Shown piece after piece: positions 1 to 10,006 of a DNA stretch of 64,000 nt. Origin of the DNA: Laccaria trichodermophora (taxonomy: Eukaryota > Basidiomycota > Agaricomycetes > Agaricales > Hydnangiaceae). The stretch is taken from positions 1,364,001 through 1,428,000 of the forward strand of contig JACTVC010000008.1 of NCBI GenBank assembly GCA_018417955.1. Direction: 5' to 3'. The notes below the pieces were generated by a model, which saw only the letters and a program-made list of their open reading frames with translations, did no database searches and was not told the DNA's origin. The stretch's first letter is position 1. The number at the start of each line of letters is the position of its first letter. The translations under genes and the position numbers were made by a program.

Positions 1-2385
1 GGATGTCTTCGATTCGCTGCCGTCAAGTCAGAACGTACGCATTGTGTAACATATGATGGAGTAACGTACATCTATGATTTGAGTTTTGCTCAATGGGCTG
101 TCCTCCGTAGAGTTTTCAGCATTGACGGCAATTTCTATCATGTCCCGAAGGATTGGTGGAGGCTCCAATTTGAGGCGACTAAAATCGCCAAATTGGCGCA
201 CTCCAAGTTGATAGAAGAGTTCATCACTATCCAGTTGTGTGTCACTTTGAGGAGCGGGGGCTAAGATGGACTTACGCTAGTGCAGCATGGTTAATGAGGT
301 ACAGTTTGGTCGAATACTGGATCAGGGAGAGGCATCGTTGAAGATCAGCAATTCCAACAAAAGTATGTTTCTCGAGAATTTCGTTCAGCTCTGCGATATG
401 AAGGTGATGAGGACGTAGAATAAAGAACACCACGATGATAAACGTACGTCTGTGTTTCCCTTTCACCAAAGCCTTTCTAAGGTCTTGAACAGAGGTGAGA
501 AAACATTCAGATTCCTTGATGTCTCGAGACTTGGGTGTAGGGATTTGGGTATCTGAAGGGTTGGCCGAAGATTTCTCCAATTGAGCCGGATTAACAACGG
601 GGAACATCGAATCCAGAGTTCTATCTTGAAGCGACGTTCTGACTTTGTGTTGGGAATAAGTCCGTTTCTTGTTTTCAATTCCAACTACAAAGAGGTCAGC
701 ACTCAACCTTTTTGAATTTTTAGAACGCAACTGGACGATGAAGAAGCTGAGGCCTCAGGTCCGTCTTGTTCACGTTCTTGTTCTTTGCTTGGACGAGTTT
801 TTGAGGAAGAATGCGTGTGACCAGAAAGACCTCCAGTTAGTAAGGTCTGGAAAGTTTTCAGAAAGATACAAGGCCGCAGGGAAAAATTTACTTGATACTC
901 GAATGCTCTTGACTTTCCTTGAGCAGCCAAAGCTTGTTGGATCGCATCCGATACACGCTCAATGATGGTGTCCTCGTTCAAAAAGTGCACTTCTCGTTTT
1001 GTTGGATGCACATTGACATCTACAGCGCGAGGGTCGATGTTCAAGCTAGGATGGTTCAACCGACAATCCGACCTGCAAATCCGACTTGCACAGACCTTAG
1101 GTACACGAAAGGCGACGCGCCTTTCGGTAAAATGGTATGATAAACGGCTTCAAGAGAGCGTTTCATTCTGGGAGACTCCACCAAGCGATCTGACAACGCG
1201 TCATCAATTGTTATGGTCCCAGAAGATGACGACCTACGGTTGATAAATAATAGGAAGATCATCTTCTTTGCCTGATAATTTGTATTTGTGAAATAACTTT
1301 CAGCACTCCACGACTCAGATTCATCATTGTCTTCCTCGGAGTCACCATTCATCTCATCATCTTCCTCGTTGCCAGAGAGCTTTGGCTTTGGCTTGTCTTT
1401 AGACGAAACCTTCACGTTGATAAGTTCCTTCGCTATGCTGTGACCATAAAGTAATCGGATCGCATGAGACGTCCCTGAATCTGAAGGCGTAGAAAGATCA
1501 GGCGCTGCGGAACCGGCCTATAAATCAACACATGAATCAGGTAGAAAAAAAGAAGATAAAGAGAGTCACTTTTTTACAAAGGAAGGCAATCTTAGGGTTG
1601 TGAACAGAATATTTGGTGAGAACGTCTAGGATGCGGGCATACTCCTCCGATGTACTTCGAATACTGGAGAGACGCGTCGGAGTGTTGTAAAAAAGGTCTT
1701 CGATCTAAACCGACGTATTGATATAACGTGTGGAGAAGTTAAGCGACGACGCACGTTAATGATAGTCCCGTCGTTACCAGCACACGGTTTTGGGTCAGGT
1801 GTCTGTCCTGGCTTGGGTTCAACGAGAGCTCCGTCTAGGTAATAGGCCCTAATAATTGACGTGTTAACCCAGCCCCTGAAATTGGGAAAAGTACTGACTT
1901 CCAAGCGCATGTATCCGACTTAGTTTTGGTGATGACAGAGAGGTGCGCAACATGAGAGATGGACGCTAACGCCTCTCCTCTAAACCCATATGTAGCTATG
2001 CGCGACAAGTCTGAAAATGTCGAGAGCTTCGAGGTCGTGAATCTTTCTGCTAAGATGGGAAGGTCGCTTTTCTGCAAGAGTCATTGATATGCCTGACTTC
2101 GGGATGTACACGAACTCACGCGTATTCCACACCCATTGTCCTGAATTTGTAGGAGCTTCAAGCCCCCATCCTTAACTATGACGCGTATTGACGTGGCACC
2201 AGCGTCCAGGCTATTTTCGAGGAGCTCTTTCAGCGCCGAGGCTGGCCTGTGTATAATCTTGACTTCAAGTCATTGATAGAATTCGCGAGATATTGAATTT
2301 GAGGTACTTCTCCGGCTGCAATGCGGTTTATGAGGGATTCTTGGAGACGGCGGATGGGGCGGGGTTCGACAGAAGAGGAGGACAT
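1..2385 (-). CDS. MLH1: DNA mismatch repair protein MLH1 (partial, 3' end beyond the window)
   Basis: MutL-family GHKL ATPase of nuclear mismatch repair; it works as a heterodimer with PMS1/PMS2-type partners. Start ATG at 2385-2383 opens with [18 protein letters not shown]. An intron after RIAAGE rejoins to [15 protein letters not shown], giving the N-box. ATPase motifs follow: DNGCGI, then FTTSKL and [15 protein letters not shown] (about 1950-2060), then GNDGTIINV...[12 protein letters not shown]. The transducer domain carries [17 protein letters not shown] and [15 protein letters not shown] (about 700-1330). The PMS-binding C-terminal region starts near 500 ([26 protein letters not shown]) and runs through [17 protein letters not shown] to RIEDI at position 1, so the last part of the protein is missing. 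Several short introns interrupt it and each splice I tested restores frame, so I take it as functional. An acidic stretch before YFTNTNY is longer than in human or yeast MLH1 as I remember them. Confidence 0.95.
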
Positions 2386-2489
2386 GGTGGTTAAGAACAG
2401 GTGCTAATTCGAACCCAACTACGTGCTAAAGTGATGTCGTAGCTCGGTATTTGCTGAACCTAACCCTAATTGCTTCCGAGTCCACTCTC
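2386..2489. promoter_or_regulatory. Divergent MLH1 / CBS-protein promoter
   Basis: The start codons of MLH1 (minus) and the CBS-domain gene (plus) are only 104 bp apart, so the two genes must share this region as a bidirectional promoter. No clear TATA box is visible. This is inferred from spacing alone. Confidence 0.5.
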
Positions 2490-3174
2490 ATGGCGGCAAC
2501 ACTGATTGGTGCACACCTCCCAAACTTACCTTCAGATAAATATCGTGGCGCTGTTGTCGAGGTATGTTCCAATTGCACTCCCATTTTCAATTGCTGATCC
2601 CGTTACCAGGACCTACAATTACCTCCAGCCTTCTCCTTACCTGCAGGTGAAGCAATCTCGCGAGCAATAGATTTCGCATATGAGCGCGATTTCTCGCACA
2701 TCCCGTGCGTTGTGGTTTACTGCGATATTCTGACCTCTTAACCGATCTTTCTTCAGGGTACTAGATCGGAACCGACGGCCATTGGGATATGTCGATGTTG
2801 CGAGATTGAAGGAAAGATGGGAAGCAGGCAATGCGAACCCTGTTCGTCTCTTTTGTGTCTCTATCTTGGATCGGTGAATCTGATATCACTTGCCTCTGTG
2901 TAGGACGACAAAGTAAGCCAATACATGACGAAGTTCAAGCGCACATCGTCAGAACCCTACAAAGTGATAACGCCTTTGACCTCGTTGGTGGATCTTGAAG
3001 AATTTCTGAAAACGAATATCTTTGCCTTGGGTACGCACCGCTGCTCTAATCTAGAAACTCGTCAGCTGCTGAATCCCTTCGTCGTTAGTCACAGACTACG
3101 ATCGCAAATTCGTGTTAGCCGTAGCCACAGCACAAGATCTGGAAAACTTTGTTTCCCGACGTGGTCTGCAATAG
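2490..3174 (+). CDS. Small CBS-domain protein
   Basis: Five exons (2490-2561, 2610-2704, 2757-2841, 2904-3030, 3089-3174) with clean GT...AG borders encode 154 residues. The protein starts MAATLIGAHLPNLPSDKY. It has the rhythm of a pair of CBS motifs: AISRAIDFAYERDFSHIPVLDRNRRPLGYVDV in the first half, and VSQYMTKF...YKVITPLTSLVDLEEFL...FALVTDYDRKFVLAVATAQDLENFV in the second. A tandem CBS pair usually binds adenine nucleotides or S-adenosylmethionine and acts as a regulatory module. No catalytic domain is fused to it, so it would be a stand-alone CBS protein of the kind found in many fungi. The partner is unknown. It is divergent from MLH1. Confidence 0.85.
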
Positions 3175-3273
3175 CCTCCATTCCTGATTATCTTATCTTT
3201 AAACCTGGATTTATTGTTTCATGTAAGACGAATAGATAGTACAATCTATGTATAGATATCAGTGGGATTCTTG
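3175..3273. other. Short convergent intergenic spacer
   Basis: 99 bp between the stop codons of the CBS gene and the convergent membrane-protein gene. No gene or repeat seen. Confidence 0.6.
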
Positions 3274-5326
3274 TCATGATTTCCACCGCCATGTCATTAT
3301 GCGTTGGCGAACCTCGGGAAGACGACCTACGCAAGCTTCAGCAGCCGGTTCAAAGAAGAGGACTAAACGTACCAAAAACGATGACGGGAACCCATGCAAC
3401 GAACAGGAGGGTAAAATGTTGTGTACCCAGGGGAGAAGGCTGAGCACGTCGGCTAATAACATCGACGAGTGTTGATATGCATGTAAGGAGTTGCATACTT
3501 GCGAATGCGCTGGAATAGAGCCAGTGAATAAATGTCATCAAGGTTGGAATTACACGTACACTTGGAATATGATCAATCGCCATATGGCGGGAGAAAGGTT
3601 CGGATGTACACGACGGCGTCCTTTATGTGGACCTACGTGAAGTGAGCATGGACGTTGGCAGGAGAGAGCTTGCAGATACTTACCACTGACGGAAAACGGC
3701 CTCGAGGGCGGTCGTGGACCGTAGGAATCACTCCCAAACTCTCTCGAAAGCATATCATCCTCTTTCCCAATGTCATAGTCCGACTTTGCAGCATCATCCA
3801 CGTTCCACTTCATTGACCCAGACTTATCATCGCCCGTTTCGATCGCAATATCATCTACATTTTCAAGCGCCGTCGCATCTCGCCAGTCCCTGCTTTCCTT
3901 CACCTCGCTCCGTGTCGAAAATTCCGACGACACTCCCTTCTTCGGTTCCTCTATCGAGCACACCTCAGTCGCAGGATTGATAAAAGTCGGAAAGGAGGAA
4001 GAGACAGGCGAACTGCGGCGCTCGGTGTCTGGCGATGAAGATGATTCGCGGACGGGAGTGGTGAAGGGAAGATGGAATTTGTGGGGCGAGAGAGATGGAT
4101 TTGATATCGACGGGCTTATTGGTTCACGATTTGGGAGTACAGAGAACTGCACTGACGGCGGGCGTGAGGGCATGATATGACTTTCCACCATCTGAAGAGT
4201 ATCCCGCTTGCGTGAGATGGGGACGGGTGTAAAGGCGTCATCGTCCATGTCTGCGTGTCGTGATCGCTTGAGGTGTTTGTTGGTTTTGTTGACTCGAAGG
4301 ATGGACTTGATAGATATGTAGAAGGAGGGGATGGATAGAACGAAGGGTAACCCTGAATATCCCAAAAAGCGCACCCTAGAAATATGTACTTTTAGATTTT
4401 GTCTGCAGGAGGTATAGCTACTACTAACCATTCTGGGTTGGTCGAGTCGCAGTGAAAATCATCGGTAGGGTGAACAGAATTAAATTTGACGACAAAGGCG
4501 ACGTAGATGGCGGTTCCAACGATAGGGAATATGATGATGGGAAGGCTATAGGCTGGGCGCCAATTCAGAGATCTAGAGGGAAAAAAGCGGAGGAAAGCAT
4601 AAGATAAGCGATGCGAAGTGACATATCAAATGTACATACGCTTGATGAGAATCTCCCCATGTCTTGGGCTTTAACACCGCCAGACTCGTCGCGAAAGAAA
4701 ACGCAAAAGCCACGCCTGTTAGAAGAAAGGCTCCAAAACTAGAAATCACTGTCTGGGCTGGGGCATCGTATTAAGGATATGGAGTTGCAAGAGTGTTGCC
4801 GATCCAACGAACCAATGCAAAACCCTCTAGGCATGGTGTATGGGTTCATCTTCCAAATCATGCCTGGTTTGACAAGCGGTCAGCAGCCCATCGGGAATTG
4901 CTGACGGAAGCAATCTCACCAAGGCAGAATATCCCTTGAAGAATTGTGCAGCCAACACAGTATACGAAAGGACCCCATGGGGCACCGACAGAACGACCAA
5001 AGGCACCAAGGACGAGCCAGCAGCTCAGAAGGCCTTTCAAACGCGTGAGGGTGTCAATTATTGACTTGAGGGAAGATAACAACGCGACATACCGGTGAAT
5101 GAGAGGACAAACCACACCACTTTGAGTGCAAAGGGGAGCATGGCCTTGCGGGACACAGAGGAATGAATCCCGGATAGGAGGACCTCCTAGGTGGAGGATT
5201 GACTCGCAACTTGCGGCAGACCCACTAGATGAACGTAGAGAGTGAAGAGTACACCAAATGCCAGAGAGCCAATACGTTTGCAGTATGCAGGGGTTCAAGG
5301 AAGCCCTGAATCATTGGGCCTCTCAT
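3274..5326 (-). CDS. Multi-pass (probably seven-helix, GPCR-like) fungal membrane protein
   Basis: Several exons read from right to left encode hydrophobic helices: MLPFALKVVWFVLSFTG, then a helix around VLGAFGRSVGAPWGPFVYCV, then AQTVISSFGAFLLTGVAFAF, then SLPIIIFPIVGTAIYVAFVV, then VRFLGYSGLPFVLSIPSFYI. A long Ser/Pro-rich cytoplasmic-type loop of about 220 residues follows (3700-4260), then IWRLIIFQ...AFASMQLLTCISTLVDVI, HFTLLFVAWVPVIVFG and a basic tail ending TWRWKS. The FHCDSTNPEWVRFLGY segment is familiar from unnamed GPCR-like proteins of Agaricomycetes. Ligand and function are unknown. The first exon and start (5326) are uncertain: two frames compete there. Helices after the loop depend on introns at about 3320, 3530 and 3650 that I inferred. 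Confidence 0.65.
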
Positions 5327-5765
5327 TTCATACTTGAGCCGCGACCGTATCATGATGCCACCTTTTTTTGATGCGGTTTTGATTGAGGTCCTAGAGTCTG
5401 TATACTCTACAAACCCGAGCGGCGAGACACGTTTGTAGTTCGACTGCGGCCACGCGCTCGATATGGCAGGTTGGTGGTGAGTATTTCCGAGGTCGACGCG
5501 TCGTGAGTGCTTCAAAGAGCTGTACAATGGGCGCACTGCTGAATGGTGATACACAAATAGAACGATTGAAGTGATGGAAAATTTAGGCGAGCCGTACCTC
5601 ATAATTGCCACGAGGGTGATATGTCCGAGTCGGACCGACTACATCATCAGCGGTTCTGCTCACAGCTTATCATACAATTATGAACAAAGGTGCGTATCCA
5701 AGGCTGTCCATGAAAGACTTGCTTATAGTCTACTTACAACACTCGACTTAACCTTCAAGTCACAC

Positions 5766-7015
5766 ATGCTATCAGCGTCCAGTCCAGGTGAATGTAGGCT
5801 TCCTGCAGAACTGCTGGACGTCGTTATAGATCACCTGCATGACGATCCTACCACCCTCCGCTCTCTTGCAATGACATCGACGCAATTCCTTCATTCGAGC
5901 CAAGTCCACCTTTTCTATCAGATCCAGTTGATGCATCATCCAAGTGCGGAGTACCACCAAACCCCTTCACGCGTCTTGGACAAGTACTACCGTCTCAACA
6001 AGATTTTGGACACATCACCTCGCTTGCGTGGGTACATCCGCCACTTGATCATCCATCGCGCAGAATATTCGCATTGGGTCTGGTACCACATAGAGCCCGT
6101 AGTCGTCCAGATCCTGGGTAAACTCAACAATGTGTCCACTCTCTCTCTCCGGCGCGTCGACTTTGCGTGGTTATCTCAATTTGTCCGTTCTCCGCTGCGC
6201 TCAATGACGTTGGGGACGGTTTTGCGTCTTGAGCTCCATTCGTGCCGATTTCATAATTTTGACGAATTTTTCCATCTCATTGCGGGCTCTAACATCAAGC
6301 AACTGGAAGTGAAGGAGGTATCTTGGGGGGCTCGCTGGATATCCAGCCTCCCATTCCGGGCTCATACAACTATCCTTGAGTCCCTTCACATTGGAGATGA
6401 CTGTTTGGATGTTTTTGCGCCAACTCTCTTGGCAAGCGACTCGCCACTTAGCCTTCAAAGGCTCTCTAAACTTTCCATCTCGCCGATAGGAACTTACGTA
6501 ACTGCGGCGAAAGTCATTGAACACTCGAAGCTGACTTTGGAAGAATTGGAGGTGGCTGTTACTGGCAGTCGTGGCAGTGCGTATCAGTCGTCTTGCTTGA
6601 GCTGTACTGGTATCTAATTCGTGTTCTAGACAACCTTCCCCTGCATATCCTGAGGCCTTCCGACATGACTTGCCTTCGCCAGCTTCAACTCACGCATGTA
6701 CGCCAATCGGAAGGATACAGCCCCATACGATGCATAATGAGTTTGCTCTCTCAGATCCATCATTGTGATGGACTTGAGGGAGTCAGCTTCATGGTAGTCG
6801 TTGAAGCTCCCATTGCAAAGATGGATTGGAGCAAATGGAGAGCCGTCGACGATGTGTTAGCGAGGTTGTTTGATGCGCGACGTTCTTTGAAATCGGTGCA
6901 CATCACGATGTCTGGGGACGCCAGTGACGCTGACGTTTGGGGGCTGTTTGACAAGTTGCCTGAATTGCATCGACGTAGCCTGCTGTGGATTACATTGAAC
7001 AATACGGGGGTTTAG
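5766..7015 (+). CDS. F-box protein
   Basis: Two exons (5766-6576, 6630-7015) join with a 53-bp intron. Starting at MLSASSPGECRLPAELLD, residues about 10-55 form an F-box-like motif (LPAELLDVVIDHLHDDPTTLRSLAMTSTQFL), which would bind Skp1 in an SCF ubiquitin ligase. The rest shows leucine-rich segments spaced as in the degenerate LRR region of fungal F-box proteins (LNNVSTLSLRRVDFAWL, SNIKQLEVKEVSW, TILESLHIGDDCLDVF, LTLEELEVAVTG, LRQLQLTHVRQ). It ends ITLNNTGV. Such genes form large, fast-evolving families in Agaricomycetes, so the target cannot be named. The frame is open upstream to 5571, but the F-box starts just after the Met at 5766. Confidence 0.8.
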
Positions 7016-7578
7016 CGGTGCGAGGGACATTTACTTATGGAAAGATTAGTCTCTAAATTACATTTGTATTTTTTTTGAGGGGAAGAAAGACGTTAGTTCG
7101 GACTCGCGGCCCGACCCCCTAACTTTCTCCGGGGCCACCCGGGCCGGCTTATCGATATTTTGAAAGAAAGAAAATCTCGATGCCCACTTCACGATGGATG
7201 GACTTGGATGGACGTTGTGTAGGGAATAATATGCAATGAGAGCGCTGGCGGTTAGTAGTCAAATGTTCGAGCGCGGATTAATAGGTGGTGGACACTTTAT
7301 CTTATCAGATATGAGCTTTCAGGAAGAGATAACACAGCTTTACCCCGCTCCCTGGGTTGTCTCGGCGTGTAAACGTGGGACGTGGTGGAAGGCAGTGGAA
7401 GGCTCAGCTCCTGGAGACGCTATCGATTGGCTGGTGAACTGATTACCACGCAAAAGCTGATTAACCCAGCGTAGTCTGGGCCGCAAATAAACATCATCAC
7501 TGGAGTTTCACCATATCGCGCCCTCTCTCTTTTCCTTCTCAACTCCATCATCGCAACCTCCCACTAAAACTAGAAATC
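7016..7578. other. Intergenic region upstream of GND1
   Basis: 563 bp without a convincing gene. A 68-codon open frame at 7236-7442 has no recognisable motif. The last 80 bp before the GND1 start are pyrimidine-rich (ctctctcttttccttctc), a common core-promoter style for strongly expressed fungal genes. Confidence 0.5.
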
Positions 7579-9585
7579 ATGGCCACGTACGTTGCGCACT
7601 GTTCAGCTCGACGCTCGCTGCTAACATACCTTGATCTAGAGGAGATATCGGACTCATTGGCCTTGCCGTCATGGTATGTCCGGAGTACCTATCGTCCAGC
7701 TGTTTTGCTCAATCGTAAGTTGGTAGGGCCAAAATCTCATCCTTAACATGAACGACAAAGGCTTCAATGTCGTCGCCTACAACCGCACGACCAGCAAAGT
7801 CGATCATTTCCTCGCTAACGAGGCCAAAGGTTTGCTTCCGTTCTCATCGATCTCGCCGAACATCGCTTAATACGACCCATCGCGCAATAGGCACCAACGT
7901 CCAGGGTGCTCACTCGATTGAGGAACTCGTCTCTAAGCTTAAGCGACCCCGCAAGATTGTGCTCCTTGTGAAGGCTGGCCAAGCCGTCGATGACTTCATC
8001 AAGCAGCTCGAGCCCCATCTCGAGAAGGGCGATATTATCATTGATGGTGGTAACTCTCACTATCCCGACTCTATCCGCCGCACGCAGGAACTTGAGGCCA
8101 AAGGTCTTCTTTTCGTTGGCTCCGGCGTTTCTGGTGGAGAGGAGGGTGCCCGCTATGGTCCTTCGCTCATGCCTGGTGGATCCACTGCCGCTTGGCCGGC
8201 GATCAAGGAAATCTTCCAGAAGACTGCTGCCCAAGTGAACGGTGAGCCGTGCTGCGACTGGGTAGGCGAAACCGGTTCTGGACATTATGTGAAGATGGTC
8301 CACAATGGTAGGTTCTCTCCGACATCTTTACCGGAGTCGGCTCAACGGATTCTTATCAGGTATCGAGTATGGTGACATGCAGTTGATTGCCGAGGCATAC
8401 GATATCTTGAAGCGTGGTCTTGGCCTCCACGAGGATGAGATTGCGGCTATCTTCACCAAGTGGAACACCGGCGTCCTTGACTCCTTCTTGATCGAAATCA
8501 CCGCCAACATCCTTAGGTTCAATGACGACGATGGTGAACCCGTTGTCACCAAAATTCTCGACAAGGCTGGTCAAAAGGGAACCGGTAAATGGACCGCCAT
8601 TGCCGCGCTTGATGCCGGTACTCCCGGTAAGAACGTTTGTCGATTGATACCCAAGCGTTTCTAACTCGCATGGCTCCCCACTAGTTACTCTCATTGGTGA
8701 GGCCGTGTTCGCACGTTGCTTGTCTGCCATCAAGGAGGAACGTGTCCGTGCGAGCAAAAACATCGCTGGTCCTCAGAAGGAGGTCTTCAAAGGCGACAAG
8801 CAATTGTTCATCGATGACCTCGAACAGGCTCTGTACGCGTCTAAGATTATCTCTTACACGCAAGGTTTCATTTTGATGAGGGAAAACGCCAAGGAAGTGA
8901 GCACGACCGCGCCTCTATTTTAGTCAGGCGTTGAATGATGTTGCTTCTAGCTCGGATGGAACTTGAACTACGCTGGCATTGCCCAAATGTGGCGTGGAGG
9001 CTGCATCATCAAGGTCAGATATAAAGGGTTGTCTTTTATTCGCTATTAACGTACCTTTATAGAGTGTCTTCCTTGGAGACATCACCGCCGCTTACAAGAA
9101 AAACCCACAACTCGAATCTCTCTTGTTCGATGACTTCTTCAAGAAGGGTAAGCGTGGTTTGACGTCTTTCGTTGCGTTACTTAACCGTTTTGTGTTCTTA
9201 GCTGTCCACAAGGCTCAGCCAGGATGGAGGCGCATCATCGCTCAGGCCGTTCTATGGGGTATCCCCACACCCGCTTTCAGCACTGCTCTGTCCTTCTTTG
9301 ATGGTTACAGGAGTGAGATCGTTCCCGCGAACCTCATTCAGGGCCAGGTATATTAAATGTACATCTTGACTTGTGTCCTTACACTAACCCAATCACAGCG
9401 TGACTACTTCGGTGCCCACACATTCCGTGTGCTCCCTGGCAAGGAGAATAGCAAGTTCAAGGCTGGCGAGGATATCCGTGTGTACCATTTCTTCGTTATT
9501 TTTAATTTGAAACTGATGCTGTTCCCTAGACGTCAACTGGACTGGACGTGGAGGAAACGTCTCTGCCTCTACTTACAATACCTAG
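7579..9585 (+). CDS. GND1: 6-phosphogluconate dehydrogenase, decarboxylating
   Basis: Third enzyme of the oxidative pentose phosphate pathway: 6-phosphogluconate plus NADP+ to ribulose 5-phosphate, CO2 and NADPH, in the cytosol. Eleven exons; the first has only 8 coding bases (ATGGCCAC) and the second about 34. The spliced protein starts [20 protein letters not shown] (Rossmann GxAxMG). It continues with [46 protein letters not shown] (family signature) and [19 protein letters not shown], which carries the catalytic Lys and Glu. The all-helical domain follows with [26 protein letters not shown] and [17 protein letters not shown]. The end, [17 protein letters not shown], matches the usual C-terminus. 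The length of about 490 residues is normal. Every intron restores frame, so I see no damage. Confidence 0.97.
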
Positions 9586-10006
9586 ACTTTCTCATTGGTG
9601 CCGGAAGTGAACGAAAATTAGTACATGGTGTAACATTTTGAATTGAAAGGAATCTGTACTTCAGTGACGGGGCATACGTATCTAGAAGACGGATTCGGAG
9701 CTATGCGTATTATGTGGCTGTGCTATTGTTTGGCATCTGTTGTCAAGCCACACAATGGGACCAAACAAGGTAACCAAACAAATATAGTATGGCGGCTATT
9801 GTTGTTGGCGACAAAAGATCTCTTTGAGATTCCTCACCCGTCGTCGGGCACAATGAGTTTGTCGGACATAATGAGGTCGTCGGCCACAATGGCGTTGTCG
9901 AGTCATTTACTGTCCTTGTCCTCCTCTTTTTGTCCCGTCTCCGTCTCTCACTGCTCTTTACCTTCTACCACGACCTTCACGTCTTCTTCGTTCACCTATC
10001 TTCGCG
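9586..10006. other. Intergenic region with a short imperfect tandem repeat
   Basis: 421 bp. At about 9840-9903 the motif gtcggNcAcaatgag recurs three to four times (cgtcgggcacaatgag, tgtcggacataatgag, cgtcggccacaatggc). Next to the following start codon lies a long pyrimidine tract (about 9905-9965), probably promoter sequence of the cysteine-rich protein gene. Confidence 0.5.

Noticed and set aside
7236..7442. 68-codon open frame between the F-box gene and GND1
   Set aside because: No motif, no splice context and length expected by chance; treated as intergenic.
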